Source: Corynebacterium deserti GIMN1.010 (lineage in GTDB: Bacteria > Actinomycetota > Actinomycetes > Mycobacteriales > Mycobacteriaceae). From it: 64,000 nucleotides of DNA. Every line of letters begins with the position of its first letter. The first letter of the stretch is position 1. This document shows, one piece after another, positions 57,401 through 64,000 of the stretch. Below the pieces are notes generated by a model, which made no database searches, was not told the origin of the DNA, and worked only from the letters and a program-made list of their open reading frames with translations. The stretch is taken from contig NZ_CP009220.1 of the NCBI RefSeq assembly GCF_001277995.1, positions 2,170,001 to 2,234,000 on the forward strand, written 5' to 3'. The translations under genes and the position numbers were made by a program.

Positions 57401-57665
57401 TTCGCTCCACTGGTTCCAGGTCGGGCACGGCAGATGGCTGGGCATCGCGCACTGGCTGCGCGAGGACGTCGAGAAGCTTTTCTACCTCAGCCTTGCTCAG
57501 GTTGGACTGCGCTACCTTGACCAATCCCAGGCCGTCGAGGGCAACAACCAGGTCTTTTGATGCCAACCCCAGCTTTTTTGCGAGCTGGTGGACGCGAGTT
57601 TTTTCCCCGAGGGATTCTCTATCAAATTCTGCAGCCAATACTGCCGAGGGAGAAATTTCCGACAC
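54477..57665 (-). CDS. rne: ribonuclease E/G with N-terminal IF2-N-like domain
   Basis: A 1062-residue endoribonuclease. Residues about 22-70 (TRVHQLAKKLGLASKDLVVAL) resemble the IF2 N-terminal mini-domain. A disordered basic/acidic stretch to about 290 follows. The S1 domain starts at GNIYLGRVQNVLPSMEAAFIDIGKG (about 300), the catalytic DNase I-like part has VIDVNTG (Asp567) and VDFIDM (about 611-616), and the Zn-link is CEHC (Cys670, Cys673). The C-terminal 380 residues are low-complexity, with several RRR-rich blocks and a repeated VGAE segment. It matures rRNA and degrades mRNA. The start is a GTG behind GGAG. Confidence 0.96.
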   Translation of the reverse strand: MSEISPSAVLAAEFDRESLGEKTRVHQLAKKLGLASKDLVVALDGLGLVKVAQSNLSKAEVEKLLDVLAQPVRDAQPSAVPDLEPVERIRRRVEKNVANEIHQIEEKVERELASAQPNDFEAAVKEEAEAELLEDVVPEITPAPAEAPVYTPIFVAPAVVSAEETTENVEDTDDEQARERSTRKRRGRRGTGRGRGVEVAKEPETPEVEEVTEPVGIKGSTRLEAKRRRQSEMREENKKRRHVVSTQEFLERRESMERRMIVRERQRHDHPGLVTQVGVLEDDQLVEQFVTSDAQTSMVGNIYLGRVQNVLPSMEAAFIDIGKGRNGVLYAGEVDWKAAGLGGRGRRIEQALKAGDQVLVQVSKDPLGHKGARLTTQISLAGRYLVYVPGGRSAGISRKLPGPERKRLKEILGRVVPAQGGTIIRTAAEGVSEKNIAADVNRLHTLWEQIKERTDKEKKSRGSKPVTMYEEPDMLVKVIRDLFNEDFTSLIVDGDRAWNTVRAYIQSVAPDLVSRVEHFDRADYDGKDAFEAFDLNSQLEEALSRKVNLPSGGSLIIDRTEAMTVIDVNTGRYTGKGGGNLEETVTLNNIEAAEEIVRQMRLRDLGGMIVVDFIDMVLPENQELVLRRLKEALENDRTRHQVSEVTSLGLVQMTRKRIGPGLLETFSTPCEHCEGRGIIVHEDPVDNVDQRVEAKAEERSRRHQKSQETTHDGSRDDSANSKKAAEHPMVVAMRDLVESDEHDLDQEFEELAASVIVLDDTDVDELVDGIVNDDLDSPERILAESTVEPEEGPRRRARRRKQNESSASSASDISAIAAAAVDIANDEDPDEPSGSSYVSDLDNDSVADSLVDSSAEYDAEYDKAVAEFEASPRRRRKTRGNSRSDFAPKPQDFKPAQEEGPRRRRGRKADAQQVVAAKVGAEVGAEVVADVASEEPKQSTPRRNRPSEVSSGAPSRSRRRAVRRRFADPEVEQQIIEESAPAEVSAHEAVNAPSVESADGRRRRRRAVRVLSSGAENPQKASGATAPKAESAVSSNAGGKKETNPGRRRRATRRSPRSSTRG

Positions 57666-57877
57666 TTAAGGGACACTCCTTATTTTCTTATCGCCACGAT
57701 TGGGCCGAGCTCCCGGGCGCTGGCAGGGAACTCATCTCCTACCGCCGCCACACAAGTGCCGCACCAATCTCAACTTTTACCTTTTTGAAAACTTCCGGTC
57801 TGTTGGGAAACAGGCCTGCAACCATTGTTCCACAAGATGCCTGACAAGTCGGCATTTCCAGACTAGGGTGTCCTAAT

Positions 57878-58609
57878 ATGGGCGAATTGGACAAGCGACT
57901 AGTCCCGGATCCACCACAGTTGTGGAAGTTTTTTCCCACCACCGGCTTCCTCGCTGCCTGGAGAATATTCGCGGAAACCGAGGTTTTATGGTCACTTCCC
58001 CTCTTGCTCGCCGGCGTTGCTGCCCTTCTTATCCCCTTCCCGCCCAAAAGCCATATCCGCGATATGGACGCCTGGAAAATCCACAACACCGAAGGCGATA
58101 AAAAGCGAGCCTTGCTCGCAGTAGCCATTCCGGCAACGGTACTCGCCGTAGACATGAGTGGGATAACGGCGCTTGTCGACGCCTCCTCCCAATATTCCTC
58201 CATCGGATTCGGTCTCGCCTACGGTGTATCCATCAGCTACGGCGCATATCGAGCATCGCGTTTGCCGTTTATCAGGAGTAAAGAGTTGGTGGGAGAACTC
58301 GTCGAAAAGGCCCCGCTGGATAAGGTGACCACTGAAGCCCTAGACGCCATCGAGCAACCCGGGGCCCAGGACCTTTTGCGGTGTTTGTTGGCGCACGGTG
58401 CCATTGATGGCACGCGCGTGATGACGCGACAGGTGGCGCGCATGCTGGACTGGACGGTAGAGGACGTGCAAAATACTGCGCATGGCCTGGAAAAAGAGGG
58501 TGTTGTTTCACGTTCTGTCATCATGGCTGCGGGCGATCCCGGCAAGGTATACGTGGAGATCTCCATGAAGGGCTTGGCCACACTCAAGGCGCGCGCAACC
58601 GGACGATAG
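57878..58609 (+). CDS. membrane protein with possible C-terminal winged helix
   Basis: A 243-residue protein. Two or three N-terminal membrane segments (about residues 38-52, 77-95 and 104-120) are followed by a soluble C-terminal part of about 100 residues. The segment RQVARMLDWTVEDVQNTAHGLEKEGVV resembles a winged-helix recognition region. It may be a membrane-tethered regulator, but the family is not recognised. It is divergent from rne across 212 bp. Confidence 0.75.
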   Translation: MGELDKRLVPDPPQLWKFFPTTGFLAAWRIFAETEVLWSLPLLLAGVAALLIPFPPKSHIRDMDAWKIHNTEGDKKRALLAVAIPATVLAVDMSGITALVDASSQYSSIGFGLAYGVSISYGAYRASRLPFIRSKELVGELVEKAPLDKVTTEALDAIEQPGAQDLLRCLLAHGAIDGTRVMTRQVARMLDWTVEDVQNTAHGLEKEGVVSRSVIMAAGDPGKVYVEISMKGLATLKARATGR

Positions 58610-58650
58610 CTTGTTGATGCATCAACAAGTTTTGGGGATATACTGGTTTC
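58610..58650 (+). promoter_or_regulatory. 20-bp palindromic operator and leaderless promoter of the pirin gene
   Basis: CTTGTTGATGCATCAACAAG (58610-58629) is a perfect 20-bp palindrome that begins just after the preceding stop. TATACT (58639-58644) is a good -10 element that ends six bases before the ATG at 58651, so the transcript is probably leaderless. The palindrome would overlap the -35 region, which fits repression. The same arms occur at 28821-28838. Confidence 0.7.
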
Positions 58651-59616
58651 ATGTCCCATGCAAAAGTAGAAATTATTACGTCCCGCGAAGTTCCACTTGG
58701 CGGACCGCGCGCCATGACGGTGCACCGCACCCTTCCACAGCGCCAGCGCTCGCTCATCGGCGCATGGTGTTTTGTGGATCATTATGGCCCCGATGATGTC
58801 TCATTAACCGGCGGCATGGATGTTGCACCGCACCCGCACACCGGCCTCCAGACAGTGACCTGGCTGTTCGAGGGCGAAGTCACCCACCACGATTCCGGCG
58901 GCAACCACGCCGTTGTCATGCCCGGTGAAGTCAACCTCATGACAGCCGGCGCCGGAATTTGCCACTCCGAGGTATCCACCACCTCCACCACCACCCTGCA
59001 CGGTGTGCAATTGTGGACAGTGTTGCCTGATAAAGACCGCAAAGGTCCACGCAGATTCGACCACTATGCGCCACCACTGATTGATATTGACGGCGGTCAG
59101 GCCCGCGTTTTCCTCGGGCAACTCCTGGGGCAGACCTCTCCCGTGACCACCTTTACCCCGCTCATTGGCGCGGAGATCCACATTGCCCCCGGTGCAACCG
59201 TCACGCTAAAGGTCAACCCCGCCTTTGAACACGGTTTGCTTGTCGACGTCGGCTCCATCCACCTCGAAGGCGTCACCGTCGAACCCACCCAACTGGCCTA
59301 CACCGGCATCGGTGAAACCAAACTTCGCATCCGCAACACCGGCGAGACCTGCGCCCGCACCATCCTCATTGGTGGCGAACCCTTCACCGAAGAAATCGTC
59401 ATGTGGTGGAACTTCATCGGACGCAACCACGAGGAAATCGCCCAATACCGCTCCGAATGGCAAGAAGAAGCTGAACGCTTCGGTGTCACCCACGGCTACA
59501 TCAGCCACCACACCGACGGCCCAACCCGCCTACCTGCACCAACACTGCCCAACGCTGCCATTCGCGCACGCAAAAATCCAGCACCGACTGCACGTCCAGA
59601 AAAGAGGATCGACTAA
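58651..59616 (+). CDS. pirin family protein
   Basis: A 321-residue bicupin. The metal ligands of the N-terminal cupin are seen in HPHTGLQTVTWLFEGEV (His61, His63) and AGICHSE (His105, Glu107). Pirins may be quercetinase-like dioxygenases or redox sensors. The C-terminal 50 residues are an extension. It is directly followed by an AhpD-like gene (TAAATG) and is controlled by a palindrome at its promoter, suggesting a small stress-responsive operon. Confidence 0.92.
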   Translation: MSHAKVEIITSREVPLGGPRAMTVHRTLPQRQRSLIGAWCFVDHYGPDDVSLTGGMDVAPHPHTGLQTVTWLFEGEVTHHDSGGNHAVVMPGEVNLMTAGAGICHSEVSTTSTTTLHGVQLWTVLPDKDRKGPRRFDHYAPPLIDIDGGQARVFLGQLLGQTSPVTTFTPLIGAEIHIAPGATVTLKVNPAFEHGLLVDVGSIHLEGVTVEPTQLAYTGIGETKLRIRNTGETCARTILIGGEPFTEEIVMWWNFIGRNHEEIAQYRSEWQEEAERFGVTHGYISHHTDGPTRLPAPTLPNAAIRARKNPAPTARPEKRID

Positions 59617-60069
59617 ATGAGCTCCAAGCACGGCCCGTACATCGATAAATTCTTCCCCGAGCCGTACAAGAAAATGCTGGAAGTGTCCAAAACAATGCGT
59701 CAGATCTACCCCGAGGTAGACCTTCCATTGTCATTGATCGAGCTCATTAACGTCCGCGTATCCCAGATCAACGGATGCGGAACCTGCCTGAGCCTCCATG
59801 TTCCCGCAGCTCGCAAGGCTGGAGTACCGGAAAAGAAGCTAGATGCTCTCGCTGCGTGGCACATGGTCGACGAATTCACTGAACAAGAGCGCGCCGCCCT
59901 CCAATTGGCGGAGTCCCTCACCCTGCTTGGTACCCATCAAGGACATTTGGCCGCGCGCGTGGCCTGCGAAGTGTTCGCCGAGGAGCAAGTGGCAGCCTTG
60001 GAATGGGCCATCGTGACGATTAATGCCTTCAACCGCATTTCCATCGCCAGTGGACACCCCCTGTTGTAG
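59617..60069 (+). CDS. carboxymuconolactone decarboxylase / AhpD family protein
   Basis: A 150-residue protein with the AhpD-type redox motif GCGTCLSLH (Cys54, Cys57, His61). Such proteins act as alkylhydroperoxidases or thiol reductants; some are lactone decarboxylases. It starts immediately after the pirin stop, so it is in one operon with it. The CxxC favours a peroxidase or disulfide role. Confidence 0.9.
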   Translation: MSSKHGPYIDKFFPEPYKKMLEVSKTMRQIYPEVDLPLSLIELINVRVSQINGCGTCLSLHVPAARKAGVPEKKLDALAAWHMVDEFTEQERAALQLAESLTLLGTHQGHLAARVACEVFAEEQVAALEWAIVTINAFNRISIASGHPLL

Positions 60070-60105
60070 GTTCTTAGGCGTTATGAGCCTCGGACCGCGA
60101 AGATG

Positions 60106-60160
60106 CGGGAGGATCGCACGGATTATTTTGGTATGCCAGATTATCCGTGCGATCCTCCCG
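60106..60160. repeat. perfect 18-bp inverted repeat, probable terminator
   Basis: CGGGAGGATCGCACGGAT (60106-60123) pairs exactly with 60143-60160 around a 19-base loop, followed by TTTT. It is 37 bp after the AhpD-like stop. A third copy of the core GATCGCACGGAT follows at 60183-60194. Confidence 0.8.
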
Positions 60161-60368
60161 TTTTAAGCCTCTTTTTCGTGCCGATCGCACGGATCTCAGC
60201 GGGTACCCTAAAAAATATGTGCGATTGGCACAAGGTGGGCCGAACAGCGGAATACATGCAGAATAACTGACGTTTTATATGCCGTTCTAAGACGTTTTCC
60301 GAGGGCTGATCGACCACATACTCGTTGGGAAAACTCGAAGCCTCAGACGGTCATGTCGTGGAATGCAA

Positions 60369-60397
60369 AAACTCCCGAACCTGACGGCCGGGAGTTT
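60369..60397 (-). terminator. terminator of ndk
   Basis: AAACTCCCG and CGGGAGTTT pair around 11 bases, followed by T's on the minus strand; it lies 15 bp after the ndk stop. Confidence 0.85.
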
Positions 60398-60411
60398 GGG
60401 AGAAACCTTGT

Positions 60412-60822
60412 TTAGAGGTTTGGGAACCAGATGGAGATCTCGCGTGCTGCGGACTCTGGGGAATCTGAGCCGTGAACAACGTTCTCACCAACGGTCAGTG
60501 CGAAGTCGCCGCGGATGGTGCCTGGGGTTGCCTTTGCAACTGGGTCGGTGCCACCAGCAAGCTGACGCCATGCATCGATAGCGCGCTCGCCTTCGACGAT
60601 GCCAGCGATCAGAGGGGCAGAGGTGATGAACTCGACGAGCTCACCGAAGAAAGGCTTGTCAGCGTGCTCTTCGTAGTGCTTTTCTGCGGTCTCGCGGTCT
60701 GCAACACGCAGATCCAGAGCAGCGAGCTTGAGGCCCTTGCGCTCGATGCGAGCAATGATCTCTCCAACATGTCCGTTGGAAACTCCGTCTGGCTTGATAA
60801 GAATGAGGGTACGTTCAGTCAT
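60412..60822 (-). CDS. ndk: nucleoside diphosphate kinase
   Basis: A 136-residue kinase equilibrating nucleoside di- and triphosphates. The phospho-acceptor His117 lies in [11 protein letters not shown], and [10 protein letters not shown] is the N-terminal signature. Length and sequence are complete. It lies between a small membrane protein gene and the pirin operon, in the conserved folC - ndk - rne neighbourhood. Confidence 0.98.
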   Translation of the reverse strand: MTERTLILIKPDGVSNGHVGEIIARIERKGLKLAALDLRVADRETAEKHYEEHADKPFFGELVEFITSAPLIAGIVEGERAIDAWRQLAGGTDPVAKATPGTIRGDFALTVGENVVHGSDSPESAAREISIWFPNL

Positions 60823-60870
60823 GTTGGGAAATTCTACCCAATGGTGCTGTAGCGCGCGCAGTAACCCTAA

Positions 60871-61203
60871 CTAGAGCTTCCTCACAGCGTCGGCAACCGC
60901 GTCGTTTGATGATCCCCTGCTCCACAGTTGGGCTTGGCGGATTGCGGCGGCTTCCTGGCCACGGGATTTCAGTTCGCGCAGTTGGGTTACTTGATCGTCG
61001 GTGAAGACGACGGGATGGTCGACCATCTTCAAGGAGGCGCGGCTGCTCAAACCGATGAACAAGGCGATGCCTGCAACAATGATGGCGATGATCGGGACGA
61101 TGGTGGGTGAGCCAGCGATGCGGGTGATGACAGCGACGACACAAAACAGCGCTGCTCCAGAAAAGGCCAGCGCAGACTTAGGGGCAGGCTTGGGGTTTCG
61201 CAT
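60871..61203 (-). CDS. small two-helix membrane protein
   Basis: A 110-residue protein with two adjacent membrane helices (about residues 12-30 and 33-51) and a soluble tail of about 55 residues (VVFTDDQVTQLRELKSRGQE). I do not recognise a family. It lies 48 bp before ndk and may be co-transcribed with it. Confidence 0.8.
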   Translation of the reverse strand: MRNPKPAPKSALAFSGAALFCVVAVITRIAGSPTIVPIIAIIVAGIALFIGLSSRASLKMVDHPVVFTDDQVTQLRELKSRGQEAAAIRQAQLWSRGSSNDAVADAVRKL

Positions 61204-61269
61204 AATAGTTCAGGCTACGGCGGTTCCGGGGAGATCGCCACTTAGAGTGATTCACGTATCTTGGGCACT

Positions 61270-61614
61270 ATGACACTTCAAGATAAGCACAATGCCGAGG
61301 TTGTTGTTTCGGAAAACACCGACAAGGACCAATTCGAGATCAGCTACCCCGGCGAGGATCAGCCTGCCGGTATTACTGCGTACATCGATACGGAAAATTC
61401 CCGCATTTTCTACCACACCGTTGTCGGTGAGGAATATGGCGGACGTGGATTGGCATCTATCCTGGTGAAGGCAGCACTTGATACCACCAAGGAAGCCGGA
61501 CTGTTGATTGTTCCGGTTTGTTCTTTTGTGAAGGGCTACGTGGAAAAGAATGGCGTCGACGGCACCAGGACACCAACCCGAGATGATTTGGTGCTGGTGA
61601 AAGAGAAGCTGTAA
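61270..61614 (+). CDS. GNAT-like N-acetyltransferase (small YjdJ type)
   Basis: A 114-residue compact acetyltransferase-like protein. ITAYIDTENSRIFYHTVVGEEYGGRGLASILVKAAL is the acetyl-CoA-binding part (V-x5-GxG-type loop), and LLIVPVCSFVKGYVEKN matches the small PF14542-like subfamily. The ATG at 61270 begins the conserved part; no clear ribosome site is present. The substrate is unknown. A hairpin and one copy of the dispersed word follow its stop. Confidence 0.88.
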   Translation: MTLQDKHNAEVVVSENTDKDQFEISYPGEDQPAGITAYIDTENSRIFYHTVVGEEYGGRGLASILVKAALDTTKEAGLLIVPVCSFVKGYVEKNGVDGTRTPTRDDLVLVKEKL

Positions 61615-61633
61615 AAAGACGTCGACAAGCAAA

Positions 61634-61651
61634 AAGGGCCCGTGGGCCCTT
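61634..61651. terminator. short bidirectional terminator
   Basis: AAGGGCCC-GT-GGGCCCTT is a tight hairpin between the convergent acetyltransferase and DUF4233 genes, with A-runs on one side and TTAAATT on the other. Confidence 0.75.
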
Positions 61652-61657
61652 AAATTG

Positions 61658-62083
61658 CTACATGTGCTGCGTGGTAAGCAGCCCGCGTTTCATGCGATCA
61701 ATCAAGTTGGAACGTAGGTAGAAAAGGTACGCCCACACAAGAATAAAGATGATGGCGGCGATGCCCATCGAGGTGTGGACAAAAAAGCCTGCCAGCGCCG
61801 CTACCTGAAGCACGATTACCAGTGGAATTGACCAGCTGAAACGTGCGAGGAACGCCGCGATGAAGTGAGCGATCGCCACAACTGTGACATAGACCCAATT
61901 GAATGTGGTCCAGTGTTCTCCGTTGTCCACGCGCAAAATCACGGTGAGGACGAGTGCGAGAGTAATAGATTCCAGCACCAAGGTTCCTGAGATGATTCCG
62001 CGGATGCCCTTCATGGGATCTTTGACGGGATCATGTCCAGGGCCGAGGGGGCCGTATTCTATGTCCTCTTCACGCTTGCTCAT
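61658..62083 (-). CDS. DUF4233 membrane protein
   Basis: A 141-residue protein with about four membrane helices and a hydrophilic N-terminus of about 25 residues. The segment DPMKGIRGIISGTLVLESITLALVL is typical of the DUF4233 proteins encoded right after folC in actinobacteria. Its start overlaps the folC stop (ATGA). The function is unknown. Confidence 0.88.
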   Translation of the reverse strand: MSKREEDIEYGPLGPGHDPVKDPMKGIRGIISGTLVLESITLALVLTVILRVDNGEHWTTFNWVYVTVVAIAHFIAAFLARFSWSIPLVIVLQVAALAGFFVHTSMGIAAIIFILVWAYLFYLRSNLIDRMKRGLLTTQHM

Positions 62084-63648
62084 GCAGGTTCCTTTCCAAA
62101 CAGCGTGCGGGCGTCGCCTGCTGTCACAATGGATCCGGTGATGACAACACCAGATCCGGATTGCACATCGGTGTCTTCGGCCAGCTCAATGGCCAGTTCG
62201 ATTGCTCCGGCGAGATCGTCTTGAACGTGGACTCGTTCGTCGCCGTAGATCTCTCGAGCATATTCGGCCAGATCGTAGGCGTCCAATGCGCGCTCTGAGG
62301 TCGTTTGGGTGCACACCACTTCGTTGAGATACGGCTCGAGGGATTCCAAGATGCCGCGGGCATCCTTGTCGCCAAGCACACCGATGACGCCGATGAGACG
62401 ACGGAATTCGAAGTCACGATCCAAAGCTGCACCCAATGCGGCAGCGCCGTGCGGGTTGTGAGCTGCATCGATGAAAACGGTTGGTGCGGAACGCAGGCGC
62501 TCCAATCGACCAGGTGACTGAACCTGGGCGAAACCGAGACGAACGGTGTCGGCGTCCAATGGGCGATCAGCGGATGCGCCGAAGAAAGCTTCCACTGCTG
62601 CCAGTGCGACTGCAGCATTGTCTGCTTGGTGTGCGCCGGACAGGGGCAGGAAAATGTCGGTGTATTCCCCACCAAGGCCTTTGAGGGTGAGCTGCTGCCC
62701 ACCCACGGCAATGGTGGAATCCACCACACCGAACTCAGAGTTAAGGCGAGCAACCGCGGCGTCGACATCAACAGCCTGCTGCAAAATCACGTTCATCGCT
62801 TCAGGTTCTTGCTTGCCGACGATGACGACGTTGCCCTCAGGGGTTGTACCGTCCTCCGCGGCTGGACGAGCCTTGATGATGCCCGCCTTTTCACCGGCGA
62901 TTTCTGCCAAGGTGTTGCCCAGGCGATCGACGTGATCCATGCCCACGGGGGTGATCACAGAGACGGTCGCGTTGATGACATTGGTAGCGTCCCAGCGTCC
63001 GCCGAGCCCGACTTCGACGACTGCGACATCGACAGGTGCATCGGCGAAACCTGCGTAAGCAAGGGCAACGAGTGCCTCGAACTTGCTCATCTTTGGTCCG
63101 CCTTCAGCCTCTGACCAGGCATCGGTCATTTCGATGTAGGGCTTGATTTCCTCGTAGATGCGCACGAAATCGCGAGGGTGAATGGGCTTGCCGTCGATAG
63201 CAATGCGCTCAGTGACCAGCTGCAAGTGAGGGCTGGTGGTACGACCAGTGCGACGGTGGAATGCGCGAAGCAAGGACTCAATCATGCGGGTGGTGGAGGT
63301 CTTGCCGTTGGTTCCTGCGATGTGGATGGCAGGGAATGAGTTTTGTGGCTGGCCCATCAGGTCCATGACATAGCTCATTCGGCGGAAGGTTGGGTCGATC
63401 TTGGTTTCCAGCCAGCGCTGGTCCAGTTCTGCTTCCACCTGGGCAAGGCGTGCCAGATCCTCCGGGGTGATCTCCTGGGATGCGGGAGCTTCGCCTTCGG
63501 CTTCTAGATTTCCTGCCAGGTCGATGGGCAGTGACAAACCGGTGTCACTGAGGGTGACATCGCCGATAGTGATGTCCCCTTCTTCGTTGTCCTGGGTAGC
63601 TGAGAGATCAGCTGAAAGGTCATCGAAGATTTCGTCATTGTTAGCCAC
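62080..63648 (-). CDS. folC: bifunctional folylpolyglutamate / dihydrofolate synthase
   Basis: A 522-residue Mur-ligase-family enzyme adding glutamates to folates. The P-loop AGTNGKTST is at about residues 111-119, and VVEVGLGGRWDATN, TPVGMDHVDRLG and the C-terminal DAAHNPHGAAALG are intact. An acidic N-terminal extension of about 60 residues precedes the fold. The GTG start overlaps the valS stop by one base, so it follows valS in an operon. Confidence 0.97.
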   Translation of the reverse strand: MANNDEIFDDLSADLSATQDNEEGDITIGDVTLSDTGLSLPIDLAGNLEAEGEAPASQEITPEDLARLAQVEAELDQRWLETKIDPTFRRMSYVMDLMGQPQNSFPAIHIAGTNGKTSTTRMIESLLRAFHRRTGRTTSPHLQLVTERIAIDGKPIHPRDFVRIYEEIKPYIEMTDAWSEAEGGPKMSKFEALVALAYAGFADAPVDVAVVEVGLGGRWDATNVINATVSVITPVGMDHVDRLGNTLAEIAGEKAGIIKARPAAEDGTTPEGNVVIVGKQEPEAMNVILQQAVDVDAAVARLNSEFGVVDSTIAVGGQQLTLKGLGGEYTDIFLPLSGAHQADNAAVALAAVEAFFGASADRPLDADTVRLGFAQVQSPGRLERLRSAPTVFIDAAHNPHGAAALGAALDRDFEFRRLIGVIGVLGDKDARGILESLEPYLNEVVCTQTTSERALDAYDLAEYAREIYGDERVHVQDDLAGAIELAIELAEDTDVQSGSGVVITGSIVTAGDARTLFGKEPA

Positions 63649-64000
63649 TAGGCCAATTCCTCCAGACGCTTGGTAATGCGCTCAACTTCTTCTTGTGCAA
63701 CTTGCTGGCGACCGCGGATTTTCTCCACGACAGCATCAGGTGCCTTGGACAAGAATGCTTCATTTCCGAGCTTCTTGCCAGTGGTCTCAAGTTCTTTCTG
63801 CGCGGTGGCCAAATCTTTTTCCAAACGCTTGCGTTCGGCAGCCACGTCGACGGTGCCTGAGGTGTCCAGTTCGACGGTGATAGTTGCTTGGCTTAGGCGG
63901 ATTTCCAGGCTGGCGGACGCTTTGAAGTCGCCGGCAGGTTGCTCGATGCGCACGAGGGAGCGCACTGATTCTTCCAGGTCAGACAGGTCGCAGGCAGCGA
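63648..64000 (-). CDS. valS: valyl-tRNA synthetase, C-terminal end
   Basis: The last 117 codons of valS; the gene continues beyond base 64000. The visible part is the tRNA-binding coiled coil, with [20 protein letters not shown] (strand region) and then [23 protein letters not shown] and the basic/acidic heptads that end in TKRLEELA. This is the standard C-terminus of ValRS. It charges tRNA-Val. It is followed directly by folC, the usual bacterial order. Confidence 0.93.
   Translation of the reverse strand, partial: AACDLSDLEESVRSLVRIEQPAGDFKASASLEIRLSQATITVELDTSGTVDVAAERKRLEKDLATAQKELETTGKKLGNEAFLSKAPDAVVEKIRGRQQVAQEEVERITKRLEELA

Larger units (their letters stand above)
60070..60411. other. 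342-bp interval with two inverted repeats
   Basis: It holds the perfect 18-bp inverted repeat at 60106-60160, a second weaker dyad around 60179-60231 using the same GATCGCAC word, the 24-bp word 60268-60291 that is similar to 13885-13908, and the ndk terminator at 60369-60397. No gene was seen. Confidence 0.6.

Noticed and set aside
58505..58512. GTTTCACG considered as a parS site
   Set aside because: Only one half of the 16-bp parS palindrome is present, inside a coding region.

Overview
This window looks like a chromosomal segment of Corynebacterium glutamicum or a very close relative. The evidence is the aceB/aceA divergent pair with its regulatory region, the BCCT carriers EctP and LcoP, the proB - hydroxyacid dehydrogenase - proA arrangement, paired secreted cutinase-family esterases, and a block (folC, ndk, rne, rplU, rpmA, obgE, proB, proA, nadD, rsfS, gpgP-like, degV, comEA, comEC, holA, rpsT, lepA) in the order usual for Corynebacteriales. 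No rRNA, tRNA, CRISPR array, insertion sequence or prophage was recognised. All identifications come from reading the sequence; no database search was run.

Layout. 1-2.1 kb: the 5' part of ectP, a small membrane protein and an auxin-efflux-carrier-type permease, all on the minus strand. 2.7-7.5 kb: a peptide-type ABC importer operon (lipoprotein binding protein, two permeases, one ATPase with two fused nucleotide-binding domains). 7.4-11.6 kb: a LysR regulator divergent from a CitMHS-type carboxylate carrier and a split AtuA/DUF1446 pair, which look like an undescribed carboxylate uptake and catabolism unit. 11.6-16.1 kb: RNA phosphodiesterase ThpR, ribokinase, a poorly coding stretch, a BASS-family Na+ symporter and a mutarotase. 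16.1-20.2 kb: the glyoxylate shunt. 20.5-28.7 kb: a neocarzinostatin-like lipoprotein, a phosphoesterase, the osmolyte carrier LcoP, several hypotheticals, a large surface protein with a lamin-tail domain, and a secreted CAP protein. 29.2-31.2 kb: a TRAP dicarboxylate transporter in decay. 31.4-46.5 kb: translation, competence-like, NAD, proline and envelope-esterase genes. 46.6-57.7 kb: proB, obgE, a purine permease fused to an OHCU-decarboxylase-like domain, an aldo-keto reductase, ribosomal proteins L27 and L21, and RNase E/G. 57.9-64 kb: a membrane protein with a possible winged helix, a pirin/AhpD-type redox pair, ndk, folC and the 3' end of valS.

How the genes work together. aceA and aceB convert isocitrate plus acetyl-CoA to succinate and malate, and their shared 605-bp region carries GlxR-, RamA- and RamB-like words. 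EctP and LcoP are compatible-solute carriers. proB and proA make proline, which is also an osmolyte in this genus. rne, rplU, rpmA, obgE, rsfS, rpsT and lepA form a ribosome and RNA-metabolism cluster.

The most interesting non-gene signal is a short dispersed word, GCTTNTCGACG, usually followed by a C-rich tract. I count 23 copies on the two strands, where roughly 0.1 would be expected by chance. It occurs both inside genes and between them. A second signal is an operator-like palindrome, TTGTTGA-N4-TCAACAA, found upstream of two unlinked genes.
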